In this document: positions 22,066-30,731 of the stretch, piece after piece
Numbering within the stretch: position 1 is the first letter of the stretch
Layout of the letters: every line of letters starts with the position of its first letter
From: Nocardioides sp. WS12
Lineage (GTDB): Bacteria > Actinomycetota > Actinomycetes > Propionibacteriales > Nocardioidaceae
Length of the DNA stretch: 64,000 nt
Direction: 5' to 3'
NCBI RefSeq assembly: GCF_014108865.1
Contig: NZ_CP053928.1
Coordinates: forward strand, 1,240,001-1,304,000
Notes under the pieces: model-generated
Told to the model about the DNA's origin: nothing
Database searches by the model: none
Seen by the model: only the letters and a program-made list of their open reading frames with translations
Made by a program: the position numbers and the translations under genes

Positions 22066-23282
22066 CCATCGCTCTCGACCCCTACGACTACGACTTCCAC
22101 GAGGACCCGTACCCGCTCTATGCGCGGCTCCGTGACGAAGCCCCGCTCTTCCACAGCGAGGCCGACGACTTCTGGGCGTTGACCCGGCACGCCGACGTCT
22201 TCGACGCCTTCCGCGACGACGCCACCTATTCCAACCAGATGGGCGTCACCCTCGACGCGAGCGCGTGGAGTCCCGAGGCACACCGGGTGATGTCGTTCCT
22301 GGCTCTGGACGGCGCTGAGCAGTCGCGGATCCGTCGGCTGGTGTCCGCCGCGTTCACGCCGCGACGGGTGCGCGAGCTCGAGCCCGAGGTGCAGCGCCTG
22401 ACCGAGCACTACCTGGGCGAGGCCCTGGCCGCCAACGCGGACCAGGGTGAGGTCGACTGGATCAGTGCCGTTGCCGGCCGCCTCCCGATGGACGTCATCT
22501 CCGAGATGATGGGCGTGCCCGTTTCCGATCGCGACGAGGTACGACGCCTCGCTGATCTGCTGGTGCACCGCGAGGCCGGCGTGAGGGACGTGCCGCCCGC
22601 CGGCATGGAAGCCGCGTTCGAGCTCTTCGCCTACTACGGCGAGATGGTGAAGCAGCGCCGCGCTGCCCCGTCGGAGGACCTGACGTCTGCCCTCGTCGAG
22701 GCCGAGCTCGACGGCGACCGGCTGACCGACAACGAGATCATCGCGTTCCTGACCCTGATGGTGGTGGCCGGCAACGAGACCACGACCAAGCTGCTCGGCA
22801 ACGCGCTCTTCCACCTGTCGGCGCACCCGGACCAGCAGGCGGCCGTCTTCGCGCCGTCGGCCGGGACCGACCTGGTCGCACCGTGGGTCGAGGAGACGCT
22901 GCGCTTCGACACCTCGACGCAGATGCTCGCCCGCTACGTCACGAAGGACGTGCACCTGCACGGACGGACGATGCCGGCCGGCTCCAAGCTGCTGCTGTTC
23001 CTCGGGTCCGCGAACCGTGACGAGCGGGTGTTCACAAGGCCGACCGACTTCCTGATCTCCCGGTCGAAGGAGGAGTTGAGCGAGAGCCTGAGCTTCGGCA
23101 CCGGACGGCACTTCTGTCTCGGCGCCAACCTGGCGCGACTGGAGGCGCGGATCGTCCTGGCTGAGCTCGTGCGCCGCGTGGAGGGCTTCGAGGTCCACGC
23201 CGACCGTGCGGTGCGCGTGCACTCGGTCAACGTGCGCGGGTTCGCCGCGCTGCCGACGACGTTCCGCGAGCGGAGTGTCTGA
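22062..23282 (+). CDS. Cytochrome P450, CYP123-like
   Basis: A 406-residue soluble P450. Present are the I-helix oxygen-binding motif AGNETTTKL, the K-helix ETLR, and the haem loop FGTGRHFCLG with the thiolate Cys at about 352. Position in the operon matches CYP123 (Rv0766c) of M. tuberculosis, for which no substrate is firmly known. Electrons would come from the [3Fe-4S] ferredoxin encoded at 25428. The start overlaps the tetR stop (ATGA), and its stop shares a base with the SDR start. Confidence 0.85.
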   Translation: MTIALDPYDYDFHEDPYPLYARLRDEAPLFHSEADDFWALTRHADVFDAFRDDATYSNQMGVTLDASAWSPEAHRVMSFLALDGAEQSRIRRLVSAAFTPRRVRELEPEVQRLTEHYLGEALAANADQGEVDWISAVAGRLPMDVISEMMGVPVSDRDEVRRLADLLVHREAGVRDVPPAGMEAAFELFAYYGEMVKQRRAAPSEDLTSALVEAELDGDRLTDNEIIAFLTLMVVAGNETTTKLLGNALFHLSAHPDQQAAVFAPSAGTDLVAPWVEETLRFDTSTQMLARYVTKDVHLHGRTMPAGSKLLLFLGSANRDERVFTRPTDFLISRSKEELSESLSFGTGRHFCLGANLARLEARIVLAELVRRVEGFEVHADRAVRVHSVNVRGFAALPTTFRERSV

Positions 23283-24058
23283 TGCCCAAGCCCGTCCACC
23301 CCGACCGCCGTCCCGCCGTCGTCGCCGGTGCGTCCTCGGGGATCGGCGCCGAGACGGCGAAGGCGCTGGCTGCCGCCGGCTTCCCGGTGGCGCTCGGCGC
23401 GCGCCGGGTCGACAAGCTCGAGGAGCTGGCCGCTGAGATCCGGACCGCCGGTGGTGAGGCGTTCGTGCACGCGCTCGACGTCGCGTCGACCGAGTCCGTC
23501 GACAAGTTCGCTGCCGCGGTCGCCACCGAGCTAGGTGAAGCCGAGGTCGTGGTCTGCAATGCGGGACTGCTCGCTCCCGGCAGCGTCGTCGAGGCCACAA
23601 CGGAGCAGCTCGCCGCGGAGTTCGACGTCAACGTCCTGGGCGCCCACCGCCTGATCCGCGCCTTCGGCACGGGGATGGTCGAGCGGCAGCGTGGCGACCT
23701 CGTCTTCATCTCCTCCGACACGGCGCTGCGGGCCCGACCCTTCATGCGGGGCTACAGCGCCACCAAGTCCGGTCTGGAGGGACTGGTCGAGGCGCTCCAG
23801 ATGGAGCTCGAGGGCTCCGGGGTGCGCGCATCGGTCGTGCGCCCGGGGCCGACCTGGTCGGAGATGGGCTCGGACTGGGATGCAGACGCGGGGGCGAAGG
23901 TCCTCACCGAATGGATCAAGTGGGGCCACGCCCGGCACTCGCACTTCCTCAAGGCCACGGCCATCGCGGACGCGATCGTCACGGTGGTCAGTGCGCCGCG
24001 CGGCGTGCACATCAGTCCTGTCGACGTGAACCCCGAAGCACCACTGGAGAAGCGATGA
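23282..24058 (+). CDS. Short-chain dehydrogenase/reductase (Rv0765c-like)
   Basis: A 258-residue classical SDR with the cofactor motif VVAGASSGIGAE (13-24), NAG at about residue 90, a catalytic Ser in VFISSDTA and YSATK (Tyr and Lys). It lies between two P450 genes, overlapping both by 1-4 bases, and probably oxidises or reduces a product of one of them. Substrate unknown. Confidence 0.85.
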   Translation: MPKPVHPDRRPAVVAGASSGIGAETAKALAAAGFPVALGARRVDKLEELAAEIRTAGGEAFVHALDVASTESVDKFAAAVATELGEAEVVVCNAGLLAPGSVVEATTEQLAAEFDVNVLGAHRLIRAFGTGMVERQRGDLVFISSDTALRARPFMRGYSATKSGLEGLVEALQMELEGSGVRASVVRPGPTWSEMGSDWDADAGAKVLTEWIKWGHARHSHFLKATAIADAIVTVVSAPRGVHISPVDVNPEAPLEKR

Positions 24059-25428
24059 GTCTCGACCAGATCCCCTCGGTCTCGACCGTCCTGGACGACC
24101 AGGACCCGTCGGTGCCCGACATCATCAAGGGCACCGGCCACCTCCCCGAGATGCGGGTCGACCCGATCACCTTGTTCCACCGGGTCCGCGAGGAGTGCGG
24201 TGACATCGGCCGGTTCCGGCTGGCCGACAAGAACGTCGTCCTGGTCACGGGTGGCGAGGCCAACGAAGCCTTCTTCCGGGCGCCGGAGAATGTGCTCGAC
24301 CAGGCCGCGGCGTACCCCTTCATGACCCCGATCTTCGGCAAGGGCGTCGTCTTCGACGCCTCGCCCGAGGAGCGGCAGCAGATGCTGAAGAACCAGGCCC
24401 TGCGCGGCGACATGATGCGCGGGCACGCACAGACCATCGAGGCGGAGATCCGCAGGATGGTCGCCGGCTGGGGGGACGAGGGCGAGATCGACCTGCTCGA
24501 CTTCTTCGCCGAGCTCACGATCTACACGACGTCGTCCTGCCTGATCGGCAAGCCGTTCCGCGACCAGCTCGACAGCTCCTTCGCCGCGGTCTACCACCAG
24601 CTCGAGCACGGCACCGATGCGATCGCGTACGTCGACCCGTACGCCGACATCGAGAACTTCCGCCTCCGTGACGAGGCTCGGGAGCAGCTCGTCGCCAAGG
24701 TGCAGGCGATCCTCGACGCCCGCATCGCGCGTGGCGAGGTGCCCAAGGAGGAGCGCGACCTGCTCGACGTCCTGATCGCGGTCGGCATGGACGCCGACTA
24801 CATCACCGGCATCTTCATCTCGATGATGTTCGCCGGGCACCACACGTCCTCGGGTACGGCGTCCTGGGCGATGATCGAGCTGCTCCGCAACCCCGCGGTC
24901 ATGCAGGACGTCGTCGCCGAGCTCGATGGCCTGTACGCCGACGGGTCCGAGGTGTCCTTCCAGGCGCTGCGCTCCATCCCGGTCCTGGAGGCCACGCTCA
25001 AGGAGACCCTGCGCCTGCACCCGCCGCTGGTCATCCTGATGCGACTGGTGCAGGAGGACTTCGAGCTGCTCGGTCACACGATCCCGGCGGGCACCGTCCT
25101 GGCCGCCTCGCCGCGGGTGTCGAACCGGATCGAGGACGACTTCCCGAAGGCCGACGAGTTCGACCCGAGCCGCTACGTCGACCCGCGCCAGGAGGACCTC
25201 CAGAACCGCTGGACCTGGATCCCGTTCGGCGCCGGCAAGCACCGCTGCGTCGGCAACGCGTTCGCGATGATGCAGATGAAGGCGATCTTCTCGGTGATCC
25301 TGCGCGACTTCGAGTTCGAGCCCGTGCAGCCGCTGGACTCCTACCGCGACGACGTCTCCAAGATGGTCATCCAGCTCGCCCAGCCCGCGAAGGTCCGCTA
25401 CCGCCGGCGCCAAGGTGGTCGAGCGTGA
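24055..25428 (+). CDS. cyp51: Sterol 14-alpha-demethylase CYP51
   Basis: A 457-residue P450 that matches M. tuberculosis CYP51 along its length from memory: YPFMTPIFGKGVVFDASPEERQQML (B-C region), GHHTSSGTASW (I helix), KETLRLHPPLVILMR (K helix) and FGAGKHRCVGNAFA with haem Cys about 398. CYP51 removes the 14-alpha methyl group of sterols in three oxidation steps. Full sterol synthesis is rare in actinobacteria, so the native substrate may be a host or environmental sterol or a related triterpenoid. The gene overlaps its neighbours on both sides, ferredoxin following directly. Confidence 0.92.
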   Translation: MSLDQIPSVSTVLDDQDPSVPDIIKGTGHLPEMRVDPITLFHRVREECGDIGRFRLADKNVVLVTGGEANEAFFRAPENVLDQAAAYPFMTPIFGKGVVFDASPEERQQMLKNQALRGDMMRGHAQTIEAEIRRMVAGWGDEGEIDLLDFFAELTIYTTSSCLIGKPFRDQLDSSFAAVYHQLEHGTDAIAYVDPYADIENFRLRDEAREQLVAKVQAILDARIARGEVPKEERDLLDVLIAVGMDADYITGIFISMMFAGHHTSSGTASWAMIELLRNPAVMQDVVAELDGLYADGSEVSFQALRSIPVLEATLKETLRLHPPLVILMRLVQEDFELLGHTIPAGTVLAASPRVSNRIEDDFPKADEFDPSRYVDPRQEDLQNRWTWIPFGAGKHRCVGNAFAMMQMKAIFSVILRDFEFEPVQPLDSYRDDVSKMVIQLAQPAKVRYRRRQGGRA

Positions 25429-25625
25429 TGAAGGTGATCGCCGACGCCAGCGTCTGCCAGGGCCACCAGCTCTGCCAGGGCGAGGCCCCCGATGTCTTCG
25501 GGTTCGACGAGGCCGCCGACGTGGTCGTCGTACTCGAGGAACATCCCGACGAGTCGCGCCGCGCTGATGTCACCACTGCCGTGAAGTACTGCCCTGCCTT
25601 CGCCCTGTCGATCGAGGAGAACTGA
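25428..25625 (+). CDS. [3Fe-4S] ferredoxin for P450
   Basis: A 65-residue ferredoxin (MKVIADASVCQGHQLCQGEAPDVF...YCPAFAL) with three cluster cysteines in the CxxxxxC...CP pattern, the single-cluster type that serves bacterial P450s. It sits directly behind cyp51 with a four-base overlap if the alternative GTG 25425 is used, or a one-base overlap from ATG 25428, which I prefer. It corresponds to Rv0763c. Confidence 0.88.
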   Translation: MKVIADASVCQGHQLCQGEAPDVFGFDEAADVVVVLEEHPDESRRADVTTAVKYCPAFALSIEEN

Positions 25626-26266
25626 TGGTTTCGACAAGCTCAACCACCGGCCAATTGACGCGGGAGGAGATCGAGGAGTTCTGGGACTCCTGGCTCGAGA
25701 TCAACCGCGAAGCCGAACGCTCGGGCGACTGGCGCGTGATGGCCGAGTGGTACGCCGAGGACGCCAACTACGGCTGGATGTACAGCCACGACGAGCACTT
25801 CATGGCGGTGGGCCGCGACCAGATCCGGGACTGGGCGATCGGCATCGAGATGGACGGTTTCGACGGCTGGCACTACGACTACGTCTGCACGATGATCGAC
25901 GAGAAGAAGTCGATGGTGCTGGGCTTCTGGAAGCAGAAGTCCGGGATCACCAACGACGAGACCGGTGGCGAGTACGAGATCCTCGGCATCGGCGGTTCCT
26001 GGTTCGGCGTCGAGCGCCAGACCGAAGGCGCGGACGCCGGGCAGATCAAGATCGCCTGGCAGCGCGACTGGTTCGACATGCCGTCGACCACCCACACGTT
26101 CATGGAAATCCTCAAGGCCGACAAGGCTTCGGACACGCTGTTGAAGCGGATGTCGGTCTTCGGTCACGAGGTGCCCGGGCACTACCACCTCAAGGACCTG
26201 CCCTCGACCGTCTGGCCGCCACCCGTGGAGCGCGGCGACCACATCACCCAGGAGCCGACGTCATGA
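25625..26266 (+). CDS. NTF2/SnoaL-like protein of the cyp51 operon
   Basis: A 213-residue protein with the cone-like NTF2 fold pattern (EIEEFWDSWLEINREAERSGDWRVMAEWYAEDANYGWMYSHDEHFMAVGRDQIRDW). Relatives act as polyketide cyclases, ketosteroid isomerases or lyases; no active-site residue is certain here. The first ten residues (MVSTSSTTGQ) come from a dispersed repeat sitting on the start codon, so the ancestral start may have been a few codons later. It is tightly packed between ferredoxin and aldehyde dehydrogenase genes. Confidence 0.7.
   Translation: MVSTSSTTGQLTREEIEEFWDSWLEINREAERSGDWRVMAEWYAEDANYGWMYSHDEHFMAVGRDQIRDWAIGIEMDGFDGWHYDYVCTMIDEKKSMVLGFWKQKSGITNDETGGEYEILGIGGSWFGVERQTEGADAGQIKIAWQRDWFDMPSTTHTFMEILKADKASDTLLKRMSVFGHEVPGHYHLKDLPSTVWPPPVERGDHITQEPTS
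25626..25650. repeat. REP-like dispersed repeat at the start of the NTF2-like gene
   Basis: TGGTTTCGA, CAAGC, TCAACCACC form a short imperfect inverted repeat with the same ends as the element at 16964. It overlaps the start codon and supplies the first eight or so codons of the gene. Confidence 0.65.
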
Positions 26267-27726
26267 GCTCGATCAACACGCCCGCTGCCCAGCAGCTGAT
26301 CGACGGCAAGCTCGTCGCGGCATCCGACGGGTCGTCGTACCCGATCTTCAACCCGGCCAACGGTGAGGAGATCGGCCGTGCCCCGGACGGTACGGCGGCC
26401 GACATGGAGGCCGCGATCGCTGCTGCCCGCAGGGCGTTCGACGAGTCGTCGTGGTCGACCGATCGCGAGCTGCGGGTGCGCTGCCTGCGCCAGTTGCACC
26501 AGGCGCTGCTCGACAACGCAGACGACTTCCGCGCGCTGACCACCGCCGAGGTCGGGATACCCGGCTTCATGATGATGGCGGCGGGGTTCGACGTCCCGGT
26601 CGACTCGTTGAAATGGGTCACCGACCTGGCCGAGACCTACGAGTTCGAGACCGACCTCGGTGTGGCGGCGCCGATGGGCATCCCCTCCCGCCGGACGGTA
26701 CGACGCGAGCCGATCGGCGTCGTCGCGGCGATCACGCCGTGGAACGTGCCGACCCAGATCAACCTCGCCAAGATCGGCCCGGCGCTCGCCGCCGGGTGCA
26801 CCGTCGTGCTGAAGCCGGCCCCGGACACCCCGTGGGTGGCGGCCGAACTCGGACGCCTGATGGCCGAGCACACCGACATCCCGGCGGGCGTCTTCAACGT
26901 GGTGACGCCGAAGTCGAATGACGTGGCGGCGGTACTGGCCACCGACCCGCGCATCGACATGGTGTCCTTCACCGGCTCGACCGCCGTCGGCAAGGCGATC
27001 ATGGCCGCGGCCGCACCGACCCTGAAGCGGGTGTTCCTCGAGCTCGGCGGGAAGTCCGCGGCGATCGCGCTCGACGACGCCGATGTCGCTGCGGTGGCGG
27101 GCGGCACGGCGTTCGCGGCCTGCATCCACGCCGGCCAGGGCTGCGCCCTCACGACGCGACTGATCGTCCCGCGGGCGCAGTACGACGAAGCGGTCCAGGT
27201 CGCGGCGGCGACGATGGAGGCCATCGGCGCCAAGGACCCGGCCGACCCCGGTGCGATCTGCGGACCGGTCATCTCGCCGCTGCAGCGCGAGCGGGTGGCG
27301 GCGTACTTCGACGTCGCGCGTTCGGAGGGTGGCACCTTCGCCACGGGTGGTGCGGTCATCGACCAGCCCGGCAACTGGATCCAGCCCACCGTCGTCGCCG
27401 GACTCGACAACTCCTCGCGCCTCGCGCAGGAGGAGATCTTCGGTCCGGTCCTCGTGGTCATCCCGCACGACGGTGACGACGACGCGGTCCGGATCGCCAA
27501 CGACTCGGCGTACGGCCTCTCGGGCTCAGTGGACTCTGCGGACCTCGGGCGGGCCAAAGCGGTGGCGGCACGGATCCGCACCGGCACGCTCGCCGTCAAC
27601 GGCGGCGTCTGGTTCAGCCCCGACGCGCCGTTCGGTGGATACAAGCAGTCCGGCCTCGGCCGGGAGATGGGCGTGGCCGGCTTCGAGGAGTACCTCGAGA
27701 CCAAGACGATCGCCGAACCGGCATGA
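26263..27726 (+). CDS. NAD-dependent aldehyde dehydrogenase (Rv0768/AldA-like)
   Basis: A 487-residue aldehyde dehydrogenase with PWNVPTQINLAKIGPALAAGC (cofactor region), FTGSTAVGK, LELGGKS with general base Glu260, and AGQGC with nucleophile Cys294. It oxidises an aldehyde to an acid, presumably one made by the P450/SDR steps encoded upstream. The start overlaps the NTF2-like gene and its stop overlaps the following SDR, both by four bases. Confidence 0.9.
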   Translation: MSSINTPAAQQLIDGKLVAASDGSSYPIFNPANGEEIGRAPDGTAADMEAAIAAARRAFDESSWSTDRELRVRCLRQLHQALLDNADDFRALTTAEVGIPGFMMMAAGFDVPVDSLKWVTDLAETYEFETDLGVAAPMGIPSRRTVRREPIGVVAAITPWNVPTQINLAKIGPALAAGCTVVLKPAPDTPWVAAELGRLMAEHTDIPAGVFNVVTPKSNDVAAVLATDPRIDMVSFTGSTAVGKAIMAAAAPTLKRVFLELGGKSAAIALDDADVAAVAGGTAFAACIHAGQGCALTTRLIVPRAQYDEAVQVAAATMEAIGAKDPADPGAICGPVISPLQRERVAAYFDVARSEGGTFATGGAVIDQPGNWIQPTVVAGLDNSSRLAQEEIFGPVLVVIPHDGDDDAVRIANDSAYGLSGSVDSADLGRAKAVAARIRTGTLAVNGGVWFSPDAPFGGYKQSGLGREMGVAGFEEYLETKTIAEPA

Positions 27727-28490
27727 GCGAGGAGACACGAATGAGGTTCCAGGACAAGGTCGTCGTCGTCACGGGCGCGGCACAGGGCATCGGTGAGGCC
27801 TACGCCCGCGCGCTCGCCAACGAAGGCGCGGCCGTCGTGGTCGCCGACATGAACGAGGAGTCCGGCGCCAAGGTCGCTGCGGCGATCAACGAGGAGGGCG
27901 GCCGGGCTGTCTTCGTTCCGTGCGACGTGTCCTCGTCGGCGTCCGCCGAAGCGCTCGTCGCGCGCGTCGTGGAGGAGTTCGGCGGGATCGACCACCTGGT
28001 CAACAACGCCGCCATCTACGGCGCGATGGAGTTCAACCTCCTCATCGCCGTCGACTGGGACTACTACAAGAAGTTCATGAGCGTGAACCTCGACGGCGCC
28101 CTGGTGATGACCCGCGCGATCTACCCCGAGATCGCCAAGCGCGGCGGGGGAGCCATCGTCAACCAGTCGAGTACGGCGGCCTACCTCTACTCCGGCTTCT
28201 ACGGACTCGCCAAGGCGGCCACCAACAGCCTGACCCAGCAACTGGCCCACGAACTCGGCGGCCAGCGGATCCGGGTCAACGCGATCGCCCCCGGCCCCAC
28301 GGACACCGAGGCCACCCGCACCCAGGCCGGCGACGCGGCCAAGGACATCGTGCGCAACTCGCTCGCCATCAAGCGGATGGGCAAGGTCGACGACATGGTC
28401 GGCGCCCTGCTCTACCTGCTGTCCGACGACGCGTCGTGGGTCACCGGCCAGATCCTGGCCGTCGACGGCGGCCAGACCTTCCGTCTCTGA
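27723..28490 (+). CDS. Short-chain dehydrogenase/reductase (Rv0769-like)
   Basis: A 255-residue SDR with VVVTGAAQGIGEAY, NNAAIYG, NQSSTAAY and Tyr/Lys in YGLAKAA, and a glycine-rich C-terminus AVDGGQTF. An internal ATG at 27741 (MRFQDKV) is a credible alternative start, but the ATG at 27723 overlaps the ALDH stop in the pattern seen through the operon. It probably works on a hydroxylated intermediate of the P450 pathway. Confidence 0.85.
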   Translation: MSEETRMRFQDKVVVVTGAAQGIGEAYARALANEGAAVVVADMNEESGAKVAAAINEEGGRAVFVPCDVSSSASAEALVARVVEEFGGIDHLVNNAAIYGAMEFNLLIAVDWDYYKKFMSVNLDGALVMTRAIYPEIAKRGGGAIVNQSSTAAYLYSGFYGLAKAATNSLTQQLAHELGGQRIRVNAIAPGPTDTEATRTQAGDAAKDIVRNSLAIKRMGKVDDMVGALLYLLSDDASWVTGQILAVDGGQTFRL

Positions 28491-29317
28491 TGACGACAAG
28501 AGTGGGGTTCGTCGGTCTCGGCAACATCGGCAAGCCGATGGCGCTGCGGCTCGCTGGCACCGCTGGCATCGACCTGCAGGTGTACGACGTCGCGCCGGAC
28601 CCGGTGGCCGAACTGGTGGCGGCCGGGGCCGTTGCCGTGGACTCGGTCGCCGCGCTGGACGTCGATGTCGTGTGTGTGATGGTGCGTGACGACGACCAGG
28701 TTCGATCGGTCGCGGCCGACGTACCCCTCGACACGGTGCTGGTCGTCCACTCGACGGTCGCACCCGGGACGCCGGCCGAGCTCGCGGCCGCCGGGCACCG
28801 GATCCTCGACGCCCCGGTGTCTGGAGGAGCGATGGGGGCAGCCGATGGCACGCTGGCTGTGATGGTCGGCGGGACCGACGAGGCCTTCGCCGCGGCTAAG
28901 CCGGTGCTCGACGCCCTCGGCAGCCTGGTCGTCCACGCCGGCCCGATCGGCGCCGGCACGAAGTTCAAGCTCGCCCGCAACATGCTCCACTTCATCGCGT
29001 TCACCGCGACCACCGAGGCGCAGCGGCTGGCCGAGGCCGCGGGACTGGACCTGAAGGCTCTCGGCCAGGTGGTGCGCCACACGGACGCGATCACCGGGGG
29101 ACCGGGCGCGATCATGCACCGCGAGACCGCAGCCCCCCTCGACCCCGACGACTTCTGGCACGGCGTGTTCACGAACGTGACCTCGCTCGGGGTCAAGGAC
29201 CTCGGCTTCGCCATCGACCTCGCCCACCAGCTCGGCGTCGACGTACCACTGGCCGAACTGGCCATCGACCGCCTCGGCCCCGGACTGGGGCTCTCCGCCA
29301 CTGAAGGACACGACTGA
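28490..29317 (+). CDS. NAD(P)-dependent 3-hydroxyisobutyrate dehydrogenase-like oxidoreductase (Rv0770-like)
   Basis: A 275-residue beta-hydroxyacid dehydrogenase with VGFVGLGNIGKPMA (NAD(P) binding, 4-17), DAPVSGGAMGAADGTL (substrate loop) and GAGTKFKLARNML carrying the conserved catalytic Lys. It would oxidise a beta-hydroxy acid. The start shares one base with the SDR stop (TGATG). Confidence 0.85.
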   Translation: MTTRVGFVGLGNIGKPMALRLAGTAGIDLQVYDVAPDPVAELVAAGAVAVDSVAALDVDVVCVMVRDDDQVRSVAADVPLDTVLVVHSTVAPGTPAELAAAGHRILDAPVSGGAMGAADGTLAVMVGGTDEAFAAAKPVLDALGSLVVHAGPIGAGTKFKLARNMLHFIAFTATTEAQRLAEAAGLDLKALGQVVRHTDAITGGPGAIMHRETAAPLDPDDFWHGVFTNVTSLGVKDLGFAIDLAHQLGVDVPLAELAIDRLGPGLGLSATEGHD

Positions 29318-29700
29318 TGGGCAAGTTCGACGACCTCCCCGAGACCCGCCGCAAGGGCCTGGAGAAGATGGAACAGGTCTACGGCTTCGACATGACCGAC
29401 GGTGCAGGCGACTTCTTCCGCTACACCGCGGACCACTTGTTCGCCGACATCTGGACCCGCCCGGGCATCTCCGACCGCGATCGCAGGCTGCTGCTGATCG
29501 GCATGCTCGCCGGCCAGGGCGCGGCCGACGTCCTCAGCATCCAGATCCCGGCCGCGCACGCCTCGGGGGACCTGGACGACGAGGCGCTCCGCGAGATCGT
29601 GGTCTTCGTCAGCCACTACGCGGGATGGCCGAACGGCGCCAAGCTCAACTCGATCGTCGAGGAGACGATCGCAAAGGCGAACCGGACCCAGGGGCGTTGA
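29317..29700 (+). CDS. Carboxymuconolactone decarboxylase-family protein (Rv0771-like)
   Basis: A 127-residue helical CMD/AhpD-fold protein (FFRYTADHLFADIWTRPGISDRDRRLLLIGMLAGQGAADVLSIQIPAAHASG). The usual AhpD CxxC pair is absent, so it is not a peroxidase; members may decarboxylate gamma-lactones. It is the last gene of the overlapping operon. Confidence 0.8.
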   Translation: MGKFDDLPETRRKGLEKMEQVYGFDMTDGAGDFFRYTADHLFADIWTRPGISDRDRRLLLIGMLAGQGAADVLSIQIPAAHASGDLDDEALREIVVFVSHYAGWPNGAKLNSIVEETIAKANRTQGR

Positions 29701-29726
29701 CCGACCTCTTGTTAACCTCGGTGGTG

Positions 29727-30476
29727 ATGAGCCGAGAAACATCGGAAGCCGTGCCTGATCGCTCCGCGATCGCGATCGTCCCCGCGACCCTCGCGTCGTT
29801 CCTGGGTGAGCCGCACCCGCGGGAGGTCACCGGCGCCGGTCTCGGCGTGTGGTTGATCGACACGGCTCGCGTCGCTGACCATGAACTCGAGATCGGCCGC
29901 AGCTGGCTCGATGAGGCGGAGCGCCAGCAAGCGTCGAAGTACGTTCGGGCGGAGCTGCGCCGGGCCTATGAGATCGCCCATGCCGCCGCTCGCCTCGTGG
30001 TGGGCGCGTCGACCGACACTCCGCCGGAGAAGGTCGTGTGGGGACGCCACGCCTGCCCGGGTTGCGGTGAACCGCACGGACGCCCGCGTGCCGAGGGCAC
30101 CGCGATCGAGTTCTCGCTGTCCCACACTCCCGGCCAGATCCTGGTCGCGGTGGCCGATGTCCCGGTCGGCGTGGACGTCGAGATCCACCCGGACGACCCG
30201 ACCGCGCTCGCCGGGGTCCTGCACCCGCAGGAGACCGCGGAGATCGAGGCCGCCGCGCGCGGCACGCTCGACGGCGGTCGCGCTGCCGTCCGTTTCACCC
30301 GCGCCTGGTCACGGACCGAGGCGTACCTCAAGGGCATCGGCATCGGTCTGGGCCGCGACCCGCACCTGGACTACCTCGGCACGGATGACGCGCCGGGCCG
30401 GACGCTCGATGGCTGGGTGCTGAACGACGTCGTCGTCCCCGAGGGGTACGGCGCCGCGCTCGCCCTGCACAACTGA
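29727..30476 (+). CDS. 4'-phosphopantetheinyl transferase superfamily protein
   Basis: A 249-residue protein with the Sfp-type signature: FSLSHTPGQILVAVADVPVGVDVEIH (acidic metal-binding Asp-Val-Glu) and WSRTEAYLKGIGIGL (WxxKEA-like, here Ser-Arg-Thr-Glu-Ala). These enzymes attach phosphopantetheine to carrier proteins of fatty acid, polyketide or peptide synthesis using CoA. A CPGCGEPHGRP insert resembles other actinobacterial Sfp relatives. The start at ATG 29727 follows the CMD gene by 26 bases, so it may be cotranscribed with it. Confidence 0.8.
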   Translation: MSRETSEAVPDRSAIAIVPATLASFLGEPHPREVTGAGLGVWLIDTARVADHELEIGRSWLDEAERQQASKYVRAELRRAYEIAHAAARLVVGASTDTPPEKVVWGRHACPGCGEPHGRPRAEGTAIEFSLSHTPGQILVAVADVPVGVDVEIHPDDPTALAGVLHPQETAEIEAAARGTLDGGRAAVRFTRAWSRTEAYLKGIGIGLGRDPHLDYLGTDDAPGRTLDGWVLNDVVVPEGYGAALALHN

Positions 30477-30487
30477 GTGCAACCGGG

Positions 30488-30679
30488 TCAGCGTCGTGCG
30501 ATCGCCACCGCGGCGACGAGCAGGACCATTGACCACATCAGGATTCCGGCTGTCCAGATCACATGTATAGAGACGTTCTGGCGCCCGGATCGGTTGCGTC
30601 GTCGTTTGAGATTGTGTGCCCGGGCGCGGTCCAGTCTCCGGTGAATCCCGACCAGATTGTTGTTGGTGTGGGGGCTCAC
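30488..30679 (-). CDS. Possible small membrane protein, 63 aa
   Basis: From GTG 30679 the frame encodes a basic N-terminus (IHRRLDRARAHNLKRRRNRSGRQ) and a C-terminal hydrophobic helix (VIWTAGILMWSMVLLVAAVAIARR), a sensible tail-anchored layout in an otherwise empty 255-base gap. No family is recognised. Upstream the frame stays open to GTG 30745. Without homology it remains tentative. Confidence 0.35.
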   Translation of the reverse strand: MSPHTNNNLVGIHRRLDRARAHNLKRRRNRSGRQNVSIHVIWTAGILMWSMVLLVAAVAIARR

Positions 30680-30731
30680 GGCGTCCTTAGCCTCTGGATG
30701 GTCATTCCACCATCGAAAGGATCCGAACATC

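Noticed and set aside
22002..23600. Open frame of 532 codons opposite the P450/SDR genes
   Set aside because: The plus-strand P450 and SDR carry all family motifs; the antisense frame does not.
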